A DNA stretch of 64,000 nt from Brevibacillus_H ginsengisoli (GTDB lineage Bacteria; Bacillota; Bacilli; Brevibacillales; Brevibacillaceae): assembly GCF_050113715.1 (NCBI RefSeq), contig NZ_JBNJQR010000004.1, positions 310,001 through 374,000 on the forward strand, read 5' to 3'. Under the pieces are notes generated by a model. The model saw nothing but the letters and a program-made list of their open reading frames with translations, ran no database searches and was not told the origin of the DNA. A program made the translations under genes and the position numbers. Shown piece by piece: positions 25,220 to 34,210 of the stretch (position 1 is the first letter of the stretch; each line of letters starts with the position of its first letter).

Positions 25220-26013
25220 ACTTTTTCTCCTTTCACACGAAACCACACGGAAAATTCAAAGATAATACCAAACCAAATCACAATATCGATTAGTAAGAAT
25301 TTAACTGGAGACAAAAACACCATCTTTTGCATTAGCCTTGACATGTGGTCAATCGGGAATAATCCCAAGGCGGACTCCAAGTAAAAATGAACCGTGTGCA
25401 GTGGATCCAGGAAAAACAATATAGAAAACGTTTTGATATTTTGGTCTGTTACCACAGGGATGTAATAGAGGAAGGCAAGATCAATCAGGAAAACAAACAA
25501 AAACCAGGTAAAAATGTTGGCCCCAACTAGCTGCATACGAGTGCTGCATATACTTCCCAAAAATATCCCCAACTGATTAAAAATAAAGAGAACGATCGTA
25601 ATGGATAGTATAAATGGAAGAAAGCTTCCTGGGCTATAGGGCAGAAACGCTTTCATCGGGAGAGAAAAAATACAGTACCAGCCTACGAAAACAAGAATGG
25701 TGACCAGTTGTATGGCCATACTCTTTTTCAGGAGAAACGTGCGATACGACTCTTTTTTGGTTAACAAAATGGTTAATGTCTTCTGTTCTTTCTCCTGCAT
25801 GATGGCAAAAGAAGCAATAAACAAGCTTAATAGAGGAATCAGAAAGACATTCATTTCATATAGGGAAAGTAGAAAAATCTCAAAGCCTTCATCAGAAGGG
25901 AAGGAACGGGATTGTTGCAAGATAAAAAAGGAGATCAGAATAACCATACACATCGCAAGCCATAATCCTTTTCCCCGAGATTGTTCCTTCCACTCTTTCC
26001 AAATATAAATCAT
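25216..26013 (-). CDS. nosY: NosY-type ABC transporter permease
   Basis: 265 residues with six predicted helices (for example LAMCMVILISFFIL, FLIPLLSLFIASFAIM, FLLIDIVIWFGIIF). The N-terminal IWKEWKEQSRGKG and QEKEQKTLTILLTKKESYRTFLLKK elements are typical of NosY/ABC-2 subunits. Four-base overlaps with nosF and with the upstream nosD indicate coupled translation. Confidence 0.85.
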   Translation of the reverse strand: MIYIWKEWKEQSRGKGLWLAMCMVILISFFILQQSRSFPSDEGFEIFLLSLYEMNVFLIPLLSLFIASFAIMQEKEQKTLTILLTKKESYRTFLLKKSMAIQLVTILVFVGWYCIFSLPMKAFLPYSPGSFLPFILSITIVLFIFNQLGIFLGSICSTRMQLVGANIFTWFLFVFLIDLAFLYYIPVVTDQNIKTFSILFFLDPLHTVHFYLESALGLFPIDHMSRLMQKMVFLSPVKFLLIDIVIWFGIIFEFSVWFRVKGEKV

Positions 26014-27317
26014 ACTTTTTTCCTCCTTATTCCCCTATACAAAGCTGCAATACCAATACCCGCAAATAGCGTAATCCAAAGTATATACGGATTTCTTTTC
26101 CCCGCTTCGATAAGCGGACGATTATCGATAAACATCGTATCCTGTTGATGAAGGACTTGACTTAATTTTTCATAAACGTTGATAGCAGGGCTGCTGAGAA
26201 AAAGGTAGATCAACTCGTTATCATTGATCAATTTATCAAGTGAGGACCGATACTCAACTGGATCGTCACCAACCCCGTCTCCATTCAAATCAAAAACCGG
26301 CAGTGTATCTCCCCAATAATTTCCTTTATCATCTAAACTCCATTTATTTTCATACTGTGCACCCGTTGAAATAACCGGAAATGTGTTCGAAAAAAAATGA
26401 TTTTCCGTAAAAACCAAATCGCTAGTGTTTCGAATATTGATTCCTATACGGTTATGAACAAAATGATTTCCTTGTACTAGATTTGAATTGGTATCATCAC
26501 AAAACAAACCTTTCTGATTTTGGAAGAAGCGGTTTTCGATAACTTTGACGTTACTAGCTGAGAGAATTAGAAGCCCAAACCCTTGCATGCCTTCACTTAA
26601 GGAAAACTCATTTTCCTTTAATTCGATCCGGCTAGACATCATCAGCGCAGCGCCGCCTGTATTGTTGGTAAACTGATTTCGGTAAAATAGATTGTCATCG
26701 GAATACATATAATGTAAGCCATATCGTGTATTCGTTATTTTGTTATTCTCAGAAATAGTTTCAGTACCGTAGTAAAAATAGATCCCATCACGATTTCCGT
26801 CGATCACATTATTGAATAGCTTTGTTCTTTTAGCATGAATGAGCTGTATTCCATTCCCCTGACCGGCAATTTCCTGCTTTCCCAATCCTTTAATCGTACA
26901 GTTTTCAATCAAATTATCATTTGCGTTTTTCAAAAAAATACCATGAAAAGAATCCGAAATTTGAATATGACGCAGAACATTATGATGAGAAGTCACTTTA
27001 ATCGCGGAGTATTCCTCAGCTGAATTTCGATCCATGCTCCCATGTTCAACCGTTACATTTTCAATGTGAACATTGGATGCTTCTATTGAGATGACATTTC
27101 CTCGCCCATCCCCACGGATAACGGTATGACCATTGCCTTTAATAGTTAATGGCTTTGTGATCCTAATGTTACCCGTATAGACTTCTCCCGATAAGACAAG
27201 TACGCCTTTCTCGGGAGTAGCATCAATCTGATGTTGTAATGAAGTTTCTGCCATCGCTAACGATGCGCCTATCATCCAGATCAGGATACTAGCACACAAA
27301 GCCATTAACTTTTTCAT
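26010..27317 (-). CDS. nosD: NosD, nitrous oxide reductase maturation protein
   Basis: 435 residues, signal peptide (MKKLMALCASILIWMIGASL, cleavage near AMA-E), right-handed beta-helix of repeated N-G-I/N-L-I coils, and a C-terminal helix with an RRKKV tail. It assists assembly of the CuZ cluster in exported NosZ. The start overlaps the stop of the upstream membrane protein gene as TAATG. About half of the residues match the second NosD at 22119 over the whole length. Confidence 0.88.
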   Translation of the reverse strand: MKKLMALCASILIWMIGASLAMAETSLQHQIDATPEKGVLVLSGEVYTGNIRITKPLTIKGNGHTVIRGDGRGNVISIEASNVHIENVTVEHGSMDRNSAEEYSAIKVTSHHNVLRHIQISDSFHGIFLKNANDNLIENCTIKGLGKQEIAGQGNGIQLIHAKRTKLFNNVIDGNRDGIYFYYGTETISENNKITNTRYGLHYMYSDDNLFYRNQFTNNTGGAALMMSSRIELKENEFSLSEGMQGFGLLILSASNVKVIENRFFQNQKGLFCDDTNSNLVQGNHFVHNRIGINIRNTSDLVFTENHFFSNTFPVISTGAQYENKWSLDDKGNYWGDTLPVFDLNGDGVGDDPVEYRSSLDKLINDNELIYLFLSSPAINVYEKLSQVLHQQDTMFIDNRPLIEAGKRNPYILWITLFAGIGIAALYRGIRRKKV

Positions 27318-27877
27318 TACTTGCGTTCCCTCCAGATCGCAACCGCAACAAGTAAAAACGCTGCACCTAATAGAAATGAACCCGTAGTAAAGTAACTGTG
27401 AGTAATAAAGTTGGCTAATTTATTATCTCCTATCATTGGTGCGACAAATGGCGGAACTTTAATCGGTGCTTTCGGATCCAGATCTGTACAAAAGTGATAC
27501 AGCCAACGATGAATGTCGTATAACCCTAAAGCTCCCCCAAAACTGAACATAACTGCCAGAACAAAAAGGTAGACTCTTCTACCAATTGCCGCAACAGCAA
27601 GCGTAAGTGCCGCAAGCCCCACAATCAGATAGGTTAGATAGCCCAATTCAGGGAAGTTTTCATCACTGAATTCTTTCATTCCGATATAATGGTTCAAACT
27701 GTTAATGGCATCGAGATTGCCTTCCATATGATTAGGATAAACAATAATATTAAGTCCTTCGGGATACTGAGGTGCAAAAAACTCCATTCCCCACCATGGG
27801 AAAAAGATGGTACAAACAACTAAAGCTGCCGAGAGAATCAACAGTACTCTTGAAATACCCGACATTTTTTTCATCAT
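27317..27877 (-). CDS. Four-helix membrane protein of the nos cluster (NosB-like)
   Basis: 186 residues with four hydrophobic helices (LLILSAALVVCTIFFPWW, YLIVGLAALTLAVAAI, LFVLAVMFSFGGALGLYDI, FLLGAAFLLVAVAIW). An outward loop contains PWWGMEFFAPQYPEGLNI and YPNHMEGNLDAINSLNHYIG. This kind of protein is regularly found between nosZ and nosD in clade II clusters of Gram-positives, and I believe it is sometimes called NosB. Its function is unknown; electron or copper transfer are possibilities. Confidence 0.75.
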   Translation of the reverse strand: MMKKMSGISRVLLILSAALVVCTIFFPWWGMEFFAPQYPEGLNIIVYPNHMEGNLDAINSLNHYIGMKEFSDENFPELGYLTYLIVGLAALTLAVAAIGRRVYLFVLAVMFSFGGALGLYDIHRWLYHFCTDLDPKAPIKVPPFVAPMIGDNKLANFITHSYFTTGSFLLGAAFLLVAVAIWRERK

Positions 27878-27937
27878 TTCTCTTCACTCCAGTTTGTAAA
27901 TTTGAAAGGGCATCATACGATACCCTTTCAAAATTTC

Positions 27938-29812
27938 TTATTTAGGCTCGACCAATAAGTAACCGTTCATTTCTTGGTGAAGCGCAGAGCAGAAGTTTGT
28001 GCAATAGATTGGGAATGTTCCTGCTTTATTCGCAACAAATTCTAGCGTTTTGGTTTCACCCGGCTGCATTTCCATATTGAGATCGTACTCAATAATACCG
28101 AAGCCGTGCGTGATATCCTCGTCAAGGTCGATGTTGGTCATATGGAAGAATACATGATCTCCTTCTTTAACAGTGACCGCATCTGGACGCTTCGCCTTCG
28201 CATCGAAAATAAACTTAGAACGCATCGCGATTCCGTACACGTGTACTTCATTGCCTTTCCGTTCGATACGCGTTTGGTCTTGTTTATGAACTGCCAACGG
28301 GTTATTAGCATCTTTCGGATAAACATTAATGGTTTTAATCTTGTCTGCTTTGATCATCTGTGCATAGTGCGGCTCTGGATCGATTGGAGCAGAGTCTACA
28401 ACTTGCATTTTATCTCCCGAAATGTCAATTAACTGCATCGACTCAGGGTGAGAAGGTCCTACACTCAGATACGTATCTTTAGCCAGTTTGTTCAACGCTA
28501 CTACCCAATGTCCTTTAGGAGCTGCGGTATCCCCTTCAGCTGCAGACAAATGTCCTGGCGAGTATTGTACTGGAACACGGTCTACAACTTCCCCGGTGTC
28601 ATACTTCCATTTCACTACTTCAGAAGAGATGAACATGGTTGTGTAAGCGAATCCTTTGTCGTCAAATTGTGTATGAAGTGGTCCAAGGGCATTTTCCGGG
28701 TTTACTTCATATTCCATTACAGACTTATAATCTAACACCGGCATTCCATTCTTTTCTCCGGAAAACTTCTTGTTTTTGATCGCATCAAAAGTTTTTTCCC
28801 ATGAGAATTCTGTCATGAGCGGTGCCAATTTTCCGGAAGCGATGTAGTGTTTACCATCAGGAGTAACGTCTACACCGTGTGGAGATTTTGCAACCGGTAC
28901 CAAATAAATACTGCCCTTATGCTTCAGTGGGTCAATCATCTTCACGCCGTCAACCACATCGCACTCGCCGTTTTTAACTTTTTGTTCGAGTTCTTTCCAG
29001 TTGACGAGTACAAGATAATCACGGTCATTTTGGGAAGCGTTGATTTCCATGTTTGTCGTTGCTTCCTCGGTGTTGTATGTAGTCATTACAATCCAATCAC
29101 CAGATACTTTCTTCCCAGCGTCGGACAAGTCAAAAGACCATGGTGGAAGAACTACCTGATAAGCGAGATTCAGTTTCTTTTGTTTTTGGTCAAAAGTCAC
29201 TGCACTCAAAATGCCTTTATATTTTTGAGAATAGTCATCTAAAGATTCATATTTACGTCCTAATGGAACCGAGAAACGGGTAGGAGCAAAAATATATTCC
29301 GAGTTTTGGGTAACAAACACACTAGCATGCGGACCGCTCGTATTAGGCAAGTGGATCATATCTTTAGTGGTAAACGTAGATAAATCTAATGCGGCAATGC
29401 GGTTATTCCCTACATCATTGGCAAACAGGAATTTACCATCATATTCACCATTTGTCTCAGATAAAGATGGATGGTGGAAGTCACCCCATGTGTAACCGCC
29501 GAGCATCGCCTTACTTTCTTTATCGTAGCCATAACCAGTCGCTGGATCTGGGCTAAAAATCGGAACCGTACGAATTCTGCGTAAAGATGGAACTCCTATA
29601 ACAAACAATTGTCCGGAATGTCCACCAGATGACATCAAGTAAAACTCATCTTTTTGTCCAAAAGGAACATACACTTTTTCGGCGTTGTTTTTCGCTTTGC
29701 CATCATCCGCAACTGTCTTAGGACCAACATTTGGGGAGCTGGCAAAAAATACACTTGCTGCCAAGAATCCTGCTAAGATACCTGTTGCTACAGGAATAAT
29801 TCTCTTCATCAA
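27938..29812 (-). CDS. nosZ: Nitrous oxide reductase, Sec-dependent clade II type
   Basis: 624 residues. Reduces N2O to N2 outside the cytoplasmic membrane. The signal is a Sec-type helix (RIIPVATGILAGFLAASVF) without a twin-arginine motif, which marks clade II. The N-terminal seven-bladed propeller supplies CuZ histidines (FHHPSL, GPHASVF, SPHGVDVTPDGKH, LHTQFDDKGFAY, PGHLSA). The C-terminal cupredoxin domain holds CuA: His in THGFGII, then Cys604, Cys608, His612 and Met615 in CTNFCSALHQEMNG. All expected copper ligands appear present, so the enzyme should be active. Downstream of nosC by 27 bases. Confidence 0.96.
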   Translation of the reverse strand: MMKRIIPVATGILAGFLAASVFFASSPNVGPKTVADDGKAKNNAEKVYVPFGQKDEFYLMSSGGHSGQLFVIGVPSLRRIRTVPIFSPDPATGYGYDKESKAMLGGYTWGDFHHPSLSETNGEYDGKFLFANDVGNNRIAALDLSTFTTKDMIHLPNTSGPHASVFVTQNSEYIFAPTRFSVPLGRKYESLDDYSQKYKGILSAVTFDQKQKKLNLAYQVVLPPWSFDLSDAGKKVSGDWIVMTTYNTEEATTNMEINASQNDRDYLVLVNWKELEQKVKNGECDVVDGVKMIDPLKHKGSIYLVPVAKSPHGVDVTPDGKHYIASGKLAPLMTEFSWEKTFDAIKNKKFSGEKNGMPVLDYKSVMEYEVNPENALGPLHTQFDDKGFAYTTMFISSEVVKWKYDTGEVVDRVPVQYSPGHLSAAEGDTAAPKGHWVVALNKLAKDTYLSVGPSHPESMQLIDISGDKMQVVDSAPIDPEPHYAQMIKADKIKTINVYPKDANNPLAVHKQDQTRIERKGNEVHVYGIAMRSKFIFDAKAKRPDAVTVKEGDHVFFHMTNIDLDEDITHGFGIIEYDLNMEMQPGETKTLEFVANKAGTFPIYCTNFCSALHQEMNGYLLVEPK

Positions 29813-29839
29813 TATCCCTCCTAAGGTTACCCTTATTTT

Positions 29840-30310
29840 TTATTTCTTTTCTGAAGCAATTTTTAATGCATCAAGAACTGCTTTTCTCTCTTCATCCGTT
29901 AATGGTTTGCTACTCAGAACCCCTGACATAACAGCTGAATTTGGTTTTTTCAAGAACTCCTCAAGCTTCATCCCGTGTTTTCCTTCTGCTTCAACGTAAG
30001 CCTGGGAAAGATCAGGACCTACTTGCCCTGCATGAATGTTAAGTGCTGAGACAGAGTGGCAAGACACGCACCCTCGTTTTGTGAATATTTCCCCTTCAGG
30101 CGCCGCAGCAGTAGCCGAATCAGTAGTCTTCGCTGGCGCTGGGGCTTCTGCCTTACCGCTATCTGCTGGAGTTGGGGCTGGGGCTGGAGCTTGGGCAGTG
30201 GTTGATTCGCTTGCCACTTCTTTAGGCTGCTGTTTCGAGTGGTAGAAAGCATATCCGCCGCCAAAAGCGATGATAAAACTTAGTAAAAAGATTAGAACGT
30301 TTTTACCCAT
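29840..30310 (-). CDS. nosC: Membrane-anchored cytochrome c of the nos cluster (NosC-like)
   Basis: 156 residues. An uncleaved N-terminal helix (VLIFLLSFIIAFGGGYAF) anchors it. A Pro/Ala/Thr linker spans residues 30-72 and acts as a tether. The haem site is Cys81-x-x-Cys84-His85 (RGCVSCHSVS) and the sixth ligand is probably the Met in NSAVMSGVL. It is the first gene of the cluster and likely donates electrons from the menaquinol/cytochrome chain to NosZ. AGGAGG-like sequence precedes the ATG. Confidence 0.88.
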   Translation of the reverse strand: MGKNVLIFLLSFIIAFGGGYAFYHSKQQPKEVASESTTAQAPAPAPTPADSGKAEAPAPAKTTDSATAAAPEGEIFTKRGCVSCHSVSALNIHAGQVGPDLSQAYVEAEGKHGMKLEEFLKKPNSAVMSGVLSSKPLTDEERKAVLDALKIASEKK

Positions 30311-30382
30311 ACTAAACCTCCCTTTCCTTCATATTCCATAAATTCATTACCACTATAGAACTTGATTTTTGACCCTATTGTG

Positions 30383-30421
30383 ATTCGACGCACATTTCAC
30401 ATATTTGTCAAGTGTTGTCAA
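30383..30421 (-). promoter_or_regulatory. Candidate nos promoter
   Basis: On the minus strand TTGACA occurs twice ten bases apart (30406-30411 and 30416-30421). The nearer one is followed after 17 bases by TCGAAT. This gives a leader of about 70 bases before nosC. No standard Fnr site (TGTGA-N6-TCACA) was found. Confidence 0.35.
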
Positions 30422-30514
30422 AATCACTCGAAATTACCTCTCAAATAGCTCCTTCGAGCTATTTATTCTGTGGTTTTTATGTCGCTTGGAGAATAAGACC
30501 ACTTACAATCGCTG

Positions 30515-30534
30515 TCACAATTTTGTGATATAAT
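30515..30534. promoter_or_regulatory. Inverted repeat TCACAA-TT-TTGTGA with an abutting TATAAT
   Basis: Six-base perfect arms at 30515-30528, directly followed by TATAAT (30529-30534) on the plus strand. It lies 205 bases upstream of nosC. It resembles a Crp/Fnr half-site pair in the reverse order (TCACA...TGTGA), so the regulator is not assigned. Confidence 0.35.
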
Positions 30535-30616
30535 CCATGTTAAAGACTGTAAAACTTGACTTCACCTTCCTGTTCCTTTCAAAAAATAGAGCTACCTGAA
30601 AAGCTGGATTGAAAAT

Positions 30617-30658
30617 AAAAAAACCTTACAACGATTGGATAACCGTTGTAAGGTTTTT
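30617..30658. terminator. Strong hairpin with A and T tracts
   Basis: AAAACCTTACAACG / CGTTGTAAGGTTTT, a 14-base perfect stem with a 10-base loop and homopolymer flanks on both sides. No gene ends nearby on either strand, so it may end a small RNA from the region 30535-30616 or a lost gene. Confidence 0.55.
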
Positions 30659-30660
30659 CA

Positions 30661-30680
30661 AATAGGTATTAATACCTATT
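30661..30680. repeat. Perfect 20-base palindrome
   Basis: AATAGGTATTAATACCTATT is fully self-complementary and begins three bases after the terminator hairpin. It may be an operator. The rest of 30681-30990 shows no gene; TTAATATTTTA occurs twice (30914 and 30941) just before the next gene. Confidence 0.5.
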
Positions 30681-31000
30681 CACCATGCTAAACATCCTGG
30701 TTTTCGAAAATTATCGTCCTTCCAGACATCATTCACTTGATTTCAACCTCGTTTTTTACATCTAAACATGATAAAGAATGCCTCGTTTCTCACTCTTATC
30801 AGATAAAATTGAACGCAGTATACCTGAAACTCCATCGTAACAACTTTTTCATAAGATAATTATCCATTTGGCTACACAACTCGACACTAAAATATGACAA
30901 AATTAGGCCTTTCTTAATATTTTATACTTTTTGGTGTGTGTTAATATTTTAACAGGGATAGGTCTTTAATCTTAAATATATACATATTGGGGATGATATT

Positions 31001-31747
31001 TTGGCCGGTGAAACAGATAAAAAAGGAATGGGTTGGTTTAAAGGCATCCTGTCTAATCAAAACCAACCGGAAAAAAATAGAGTAGAACATCAAGAGGTTG
31101 TGACTGAAATGATTGAAGAAGTGCCGTCTATTACTATGAAAGAGTCTGAACCACCAATGACAGACAGCCATAAACACATTTTTCCGAAAGAGAACCAGGA
31201 TAAAATTACATTGGACGTCATTGTTTCTATCGAAAACATGCTGAAAGAACGCCAATTGCTCGCTTATAAAAATAAAGGGCTCGAGGATCAACTCTTTTCA
31301 GCTAATGAAACGATTACTCGTCTTAAGCACGATCAAATTAAAAAAGACCAACTTTTCCAAGAGAAAATGAAGGAAATCCGTGAATTAGAGAATAGCCTGA
31401 CCAACAAACAAATGCGGTACGATCAGCTCCTCGAAGATTATAAGGAATATCAACTGAAATCAAACATGGAATATGAAAAGATCACAAATCAACTTGAAAC
31501 AGAAACGGCTAAATACAACAAACTTTATGAGGAATCCGCAAATGCTCAATATCAAAGCATGTCAAAAATCAATGAGCTTGAAGATAAAATTAGAAGCTTA
31601 GAAATAGAAAACCAAAAACTCGCCGAACAATATCAAAAGATTGTTAATGAAAAGGCTGCATTAATGCAGACCATTAATGATTTTACCGATAGAATGTCCC
31701 TTTCTTTCTTACCAAAGGCAACTTCTACTCAATCACAATCAGAATAA
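31001..31747 (+). CDS. Coiled-coil protein of unknown function
   Basis: 248 residues if started at the TTG at 31001, which has GGGG about nine bases upstream; ATG at 31028 is an alternative. There is no signal peptide or membrane helix. Residues about 75-232 are a continuous Lys/Glu/Gln-rich coiled coil (MLKERQLLAYKNKGLEDQ, KMKEIRELENSLTNKQM, INELEDKIRSLEIENQKLAEQ). The stop is 45 bases from the start of the deacetylase gene, so the two are probably co-transcribed. I do not recognise the family; a scaffold at the membrane would fit. Confidence 0.65.
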   Translation: MAGETDKKGMGWFKGILSNQNQPEKNRVEHQEVVTEMIEEVPSITMKESEPPMTDSHKHIFPKENQDKITLDVIVSIENMLKERQLLAYKNKGLEDQLFSANETITRLKHDQIKKDQLFQEKMKEIRELENSLTNKQMRYDQLLEDYKEYQLKSNMEYEKITNQLETETAKYNKLYEESANAQYQSMSKINELEDKIRSLEIENQKLAEQYQKIVNEKAALMQTINDFTDRMSLSFLPKATSTQSQSE

Positions 31748-31792
31748 ACAGCTAGCTATTCGTCTATTTACAACTAGGGAGGGGAGGGCAAC

Positions 31793-33001
31793 ATGGCAGT
31801 CTACCACGAAAAGGTACTTGAACTAGTAGCTATTGAAACGATTAACGAAAAATCATATTTACGTATTAAGTTTTTCCTTGAACAAGAAGTGGAACTGTTT
31901 TGGGAAACGGACAGTGATACTGCTGCGAATTTAATGACAGTAACCGAATTTGATGAAAATCATAGGTATCGATTATCGCTACATACAACATTCGACGAAA
32001 CCAAACAGCAATGGATGAGTTTCATTACAAGAACATACCGTGATAAAGGTGACCGAATTTATTTTACTTGTTCAGTTCATTACAAGAACGATTTAGAGGC
32101 AATTAAAAACACCCAAAGTATAAACGATTTAAATCGTTTACCGTTTTTATCCGTCAATCTATCGGAAACTGATGACAATAAGATTAAACAGAATTATGAG
32201 CTAAAAGAGCCAGTGATTTCAAAAGCAAACAAGAATACACCTAAATGGGTAATTGTTGCCATGATTAGTGTTATTCTTGTGATACTGTTTGGACATTTCA
32301 ATAATCCATATTTTAATAAAAAATCTAACAATACAATTGTCGCAAAAGCAGAAGTTACAACTGCTTCCGCAACAGTGACCAAGTTAGTAAAAGATCATTC
32401 TACACAGGATAGTCTGCCTTATCTAAAACTGGATAACCCTATTACATTTAGCCTTCCCAAAGGCTACGTATCCCTTACATTCGATGATGGCCCTTCCAAA
32501 TATACAGAGAAGATCACGGATATATTAAAAAAATACAAGGTTGGCGGCACTTTTTTCTTCATCGGATATAATGTAAAAAAACATCCTGACTCTGTTCGGT
32601 ATGTTCATTCAAATGGATATTCGATTGGAAGCCATTCTATGAACCATGTAAAAATGTCGAACCTTTCCTATGAACAACAGGCAAATGAACTTGTACAATC
32701 TTCTCATGCAATTAAGGATCTTACGAATGAAGACGTAGTCCTCTTACGGCCACCTTATGGAGCGATAAATGAACAGACAAAAGCTTTAGTCCACGATTAT
32801 CGGGACAAAATGGTACTTTGGGATCGAGATCCGAGAGATTGGAAAACTCATGATGCAACTAAAATATTTCATTATGTTTGCAGCACGGAAGCATCCGGTT
32901 CCATCATCCTTTTACATGAATCTCAAGCCACTATTGATGCTTTACCTAAAATAATTGAGCACTTGCAAGAACAAAATCTAAAGATTGTCAGTTTGAAGTA
33001 G
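31793..33001 (+). CDS. Membrane-anchored polysaccharide deacetylase with a cytoplasmic N-terminal domain
   Basis: 402 residues. The first 150 are a predicted cytosolic domain of unknown type. One transmembrane helix follows (152-168, WVIVAMISVILVILFG), a linker, and an external NodB domain (about 225-400). Catalytic and metal residues are seen: Asp231-Asp232 in TFDDGPS, His281 and His285 (GSHSMNH), RPPYGAI, and LLHES near the end. Such enzymes remove N-acetyl groups from peptidoglycan or other glycans. AGGGAGGGG precedes the ATG. The fusion to a large cytosolic domain is unusual. Confidence 0.85.
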   Translation: MAVYHEKVLELVAIETINEKSYLRIKFFLEQEVELFWETDSDTAANLMTVTEFDENHRYRLSLHTTFDETKQQWMSFITRTYRDKGDRIYFTCSVHYKNDLEAIKNTQSINDLNRLPFLSVNLSETDDNKIKQNYELKEPVISKANKNTPKWVIVAMISVILVILFGHFNNPYFNKKSNNTIVAKAEVTTASATVTKLVKDHSTQDSLPYLKLDNPITFSLPKGYVSLTFDDGPSKYTEKITDILKKYKVGGTFFFIGYNVKKHPDSVRYVHSNGYSIGSHSMNHVKMSNLSYEQQANELVQSSHAIKDLTNEDVVLLRPPYGAINEQTKALVHDYRDKMVLWDRDPRDWKTHDATKIFHYVCSTEASGSIILLHESQATIDALPKIIEHLQEQNLKIVSLK

Positions 33002-33034
33002 TAAACATCCATTCAATTCAAACTAAATCTATCT

Positions 33035-33085
33035 TAAAAAAGATCCGTTAGATCGATGGAATTCCGTCGTCTGAGGATCTTTTTT
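33035..33085 (+). terminator. Terminator after the deacetylase gene
   Basis: AAAAAAGATCC ... GGATCTTTTTT stem with a T tract, 34 bases past the stop. Confidence 0.75.
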
Positions 33086-33268
33086 AGTTTCCTACGAAAA
33101 TTTATACCCTCTGTAACGATTACATTCGAAGTATCATTCTCTATCCAACCTAAAACAACCATTTTTTTGCAAAAAACACGTAATTTTTCCACAAATACCT
33201 ACATTTTATGGTAAAATATTGTCGTAATCTATCATCTATAAATTTATTAAAGGGTTGGAGGTTTCTAC

Positions 33269-33595
33269 ATGTCTCTTATTCACAAACAGGATCTTTCTTC
33301 AGAAGAATTACAAATGCTTAGCTCAGAAATGCTCAAAAAACAAAAATCAACAGGTACCACTTGGCTTCTTTGGATTTTTACTGGAGGATTCGGTGGACAT
33401 CGCTTTTATCTTGGGAAAACAGGTTCAGGTGTCGCGATGTTATTGACACTTGGCGGGTTAGGGATCTGGACCTTCATTGACCTCTTCCTGCTTAACGGTA
33501 TGATCAAAGACACCAACGATAGAATCGAAAATGAGATTCTCTCCGAAATCCGTTTACTGAAAAATGCTAAAAAGAACTCTACGGCAACTAATTAA
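33269..33595 (+). CDS. TM2 domain membrane protein
   Basis: 108 residues. A charged N-terminal helix (SSEELQMLSSEMLKKQKST) precedes two membrane helices with the TM2 signature (WIFTGGFGGHRFYLGKTGSGVAMLL, then LGGLGIWTFIDLFL), and a charged C-terminus. TM2 proteins are small and of unknown role. GGTTGGAGG precedes the ATG by eight bases. It forms a pair with the next gene. Confidence 0.85.
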   Translation: MSLIHKQDLSSEELQMLSSEMLKKQKSTGTTWLLWIFTGGFGGHRFYLGKTGSGVAMLLTLGGLGIWTFIDLFLLNGMIKDTNDRIENEILSEIRLLKNAKKNSTATN

Positions 33596-33613
33596 TTGGT
33601 AGTGGTAAATACG

Positions 33614-34027
33614 ATGAACAATTCTTTCTCAAAGATGGACCTTACATTAGAAGAACTGGCTATTCTTGAAACTGAAATGTTAAAGAAGAAAAAAAGCAAA
33701 GAAGCCGCTTGGGGATTATGGGCGGGACTTCACTTTTTTGGAGCTCATCGCTTTTATACGGAGAATTATCGATATGCTTCAGCCATGTTTTTATCCAGTA
33801 GTATTCCGACAATCTTCATTATTTATATGTTGTTCACAACGGAATACTACGACAGCTTTAATAAGTTTCTCATGGGCTTCTTAATTTTTCTTTTATCAGG
33901 ATCTGTGATTTGGTCCTGGATTGATGCTTTTTTCATAAATAAACGAATTGAAGAGTTGAATGAGGTCGAGGAAAATCGTATCCTCAAGTCAATCAGAGAA
34001 CAACGAAACTTGAGAAAACCAGAATGA
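33614..34027 (+). CDS. Second TM2 domain-like membrane protein
   Basis: 137 residues from the ATG at 33614; in-frame TTG/GTG codons just upstream (33596-33602) are possible alternative starts because the ribosome binding site is weak. The N-terminal EELAILETEMLKKKKSKEAAW mirrors the previous protein, followed by GLHFFGAHRFYTENYRYASAM and a WSWIDAFF end of the TM2 motif. An extra hydrophobic stretch (IPTIFIIYMLF) lies between. It looks like a tandem duplicate that has diverged. Confidence 0.78.
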   Translation: MNNSFSKMDLTLEELAILETEMLKKKKSKEAAWGLWAGLHFFGAHRFYTENYRYASAMFLSSSIPTIFIIYMLFTTEYYDSFNKFLMGFLIFLLSGSVIWSWIDAFFINKRIEELNEVEENRILKSIREQRNLRKPE

Positions 34028-34045
34028 TAGTCATTCTGGTTTTTA
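34015..34045 (+). terminator. Terminator overlapping the end of the second TM2 gene
   Basis: AAAACCAGAATGA / TCATTCTGGTTTT with a three-base loop and T tract. The stem contains the last codons and the stop codon. Confidence 0.7.
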
Positions 34046-34210
34046 TTTAAGGATAAACTATTTCGGCATTTCGTCGAAAATGGGTGAATTTTTGAAAGCG
34101 TATTAATTTCCTTAGGAAAGTAAGTTACAATAGACCAATAGGAACACTCCGCTAAGCGATAAGGAGTGGGATTACAAATACGAATTTGAAAAACTATGGG
34201 TGTATAAAAA

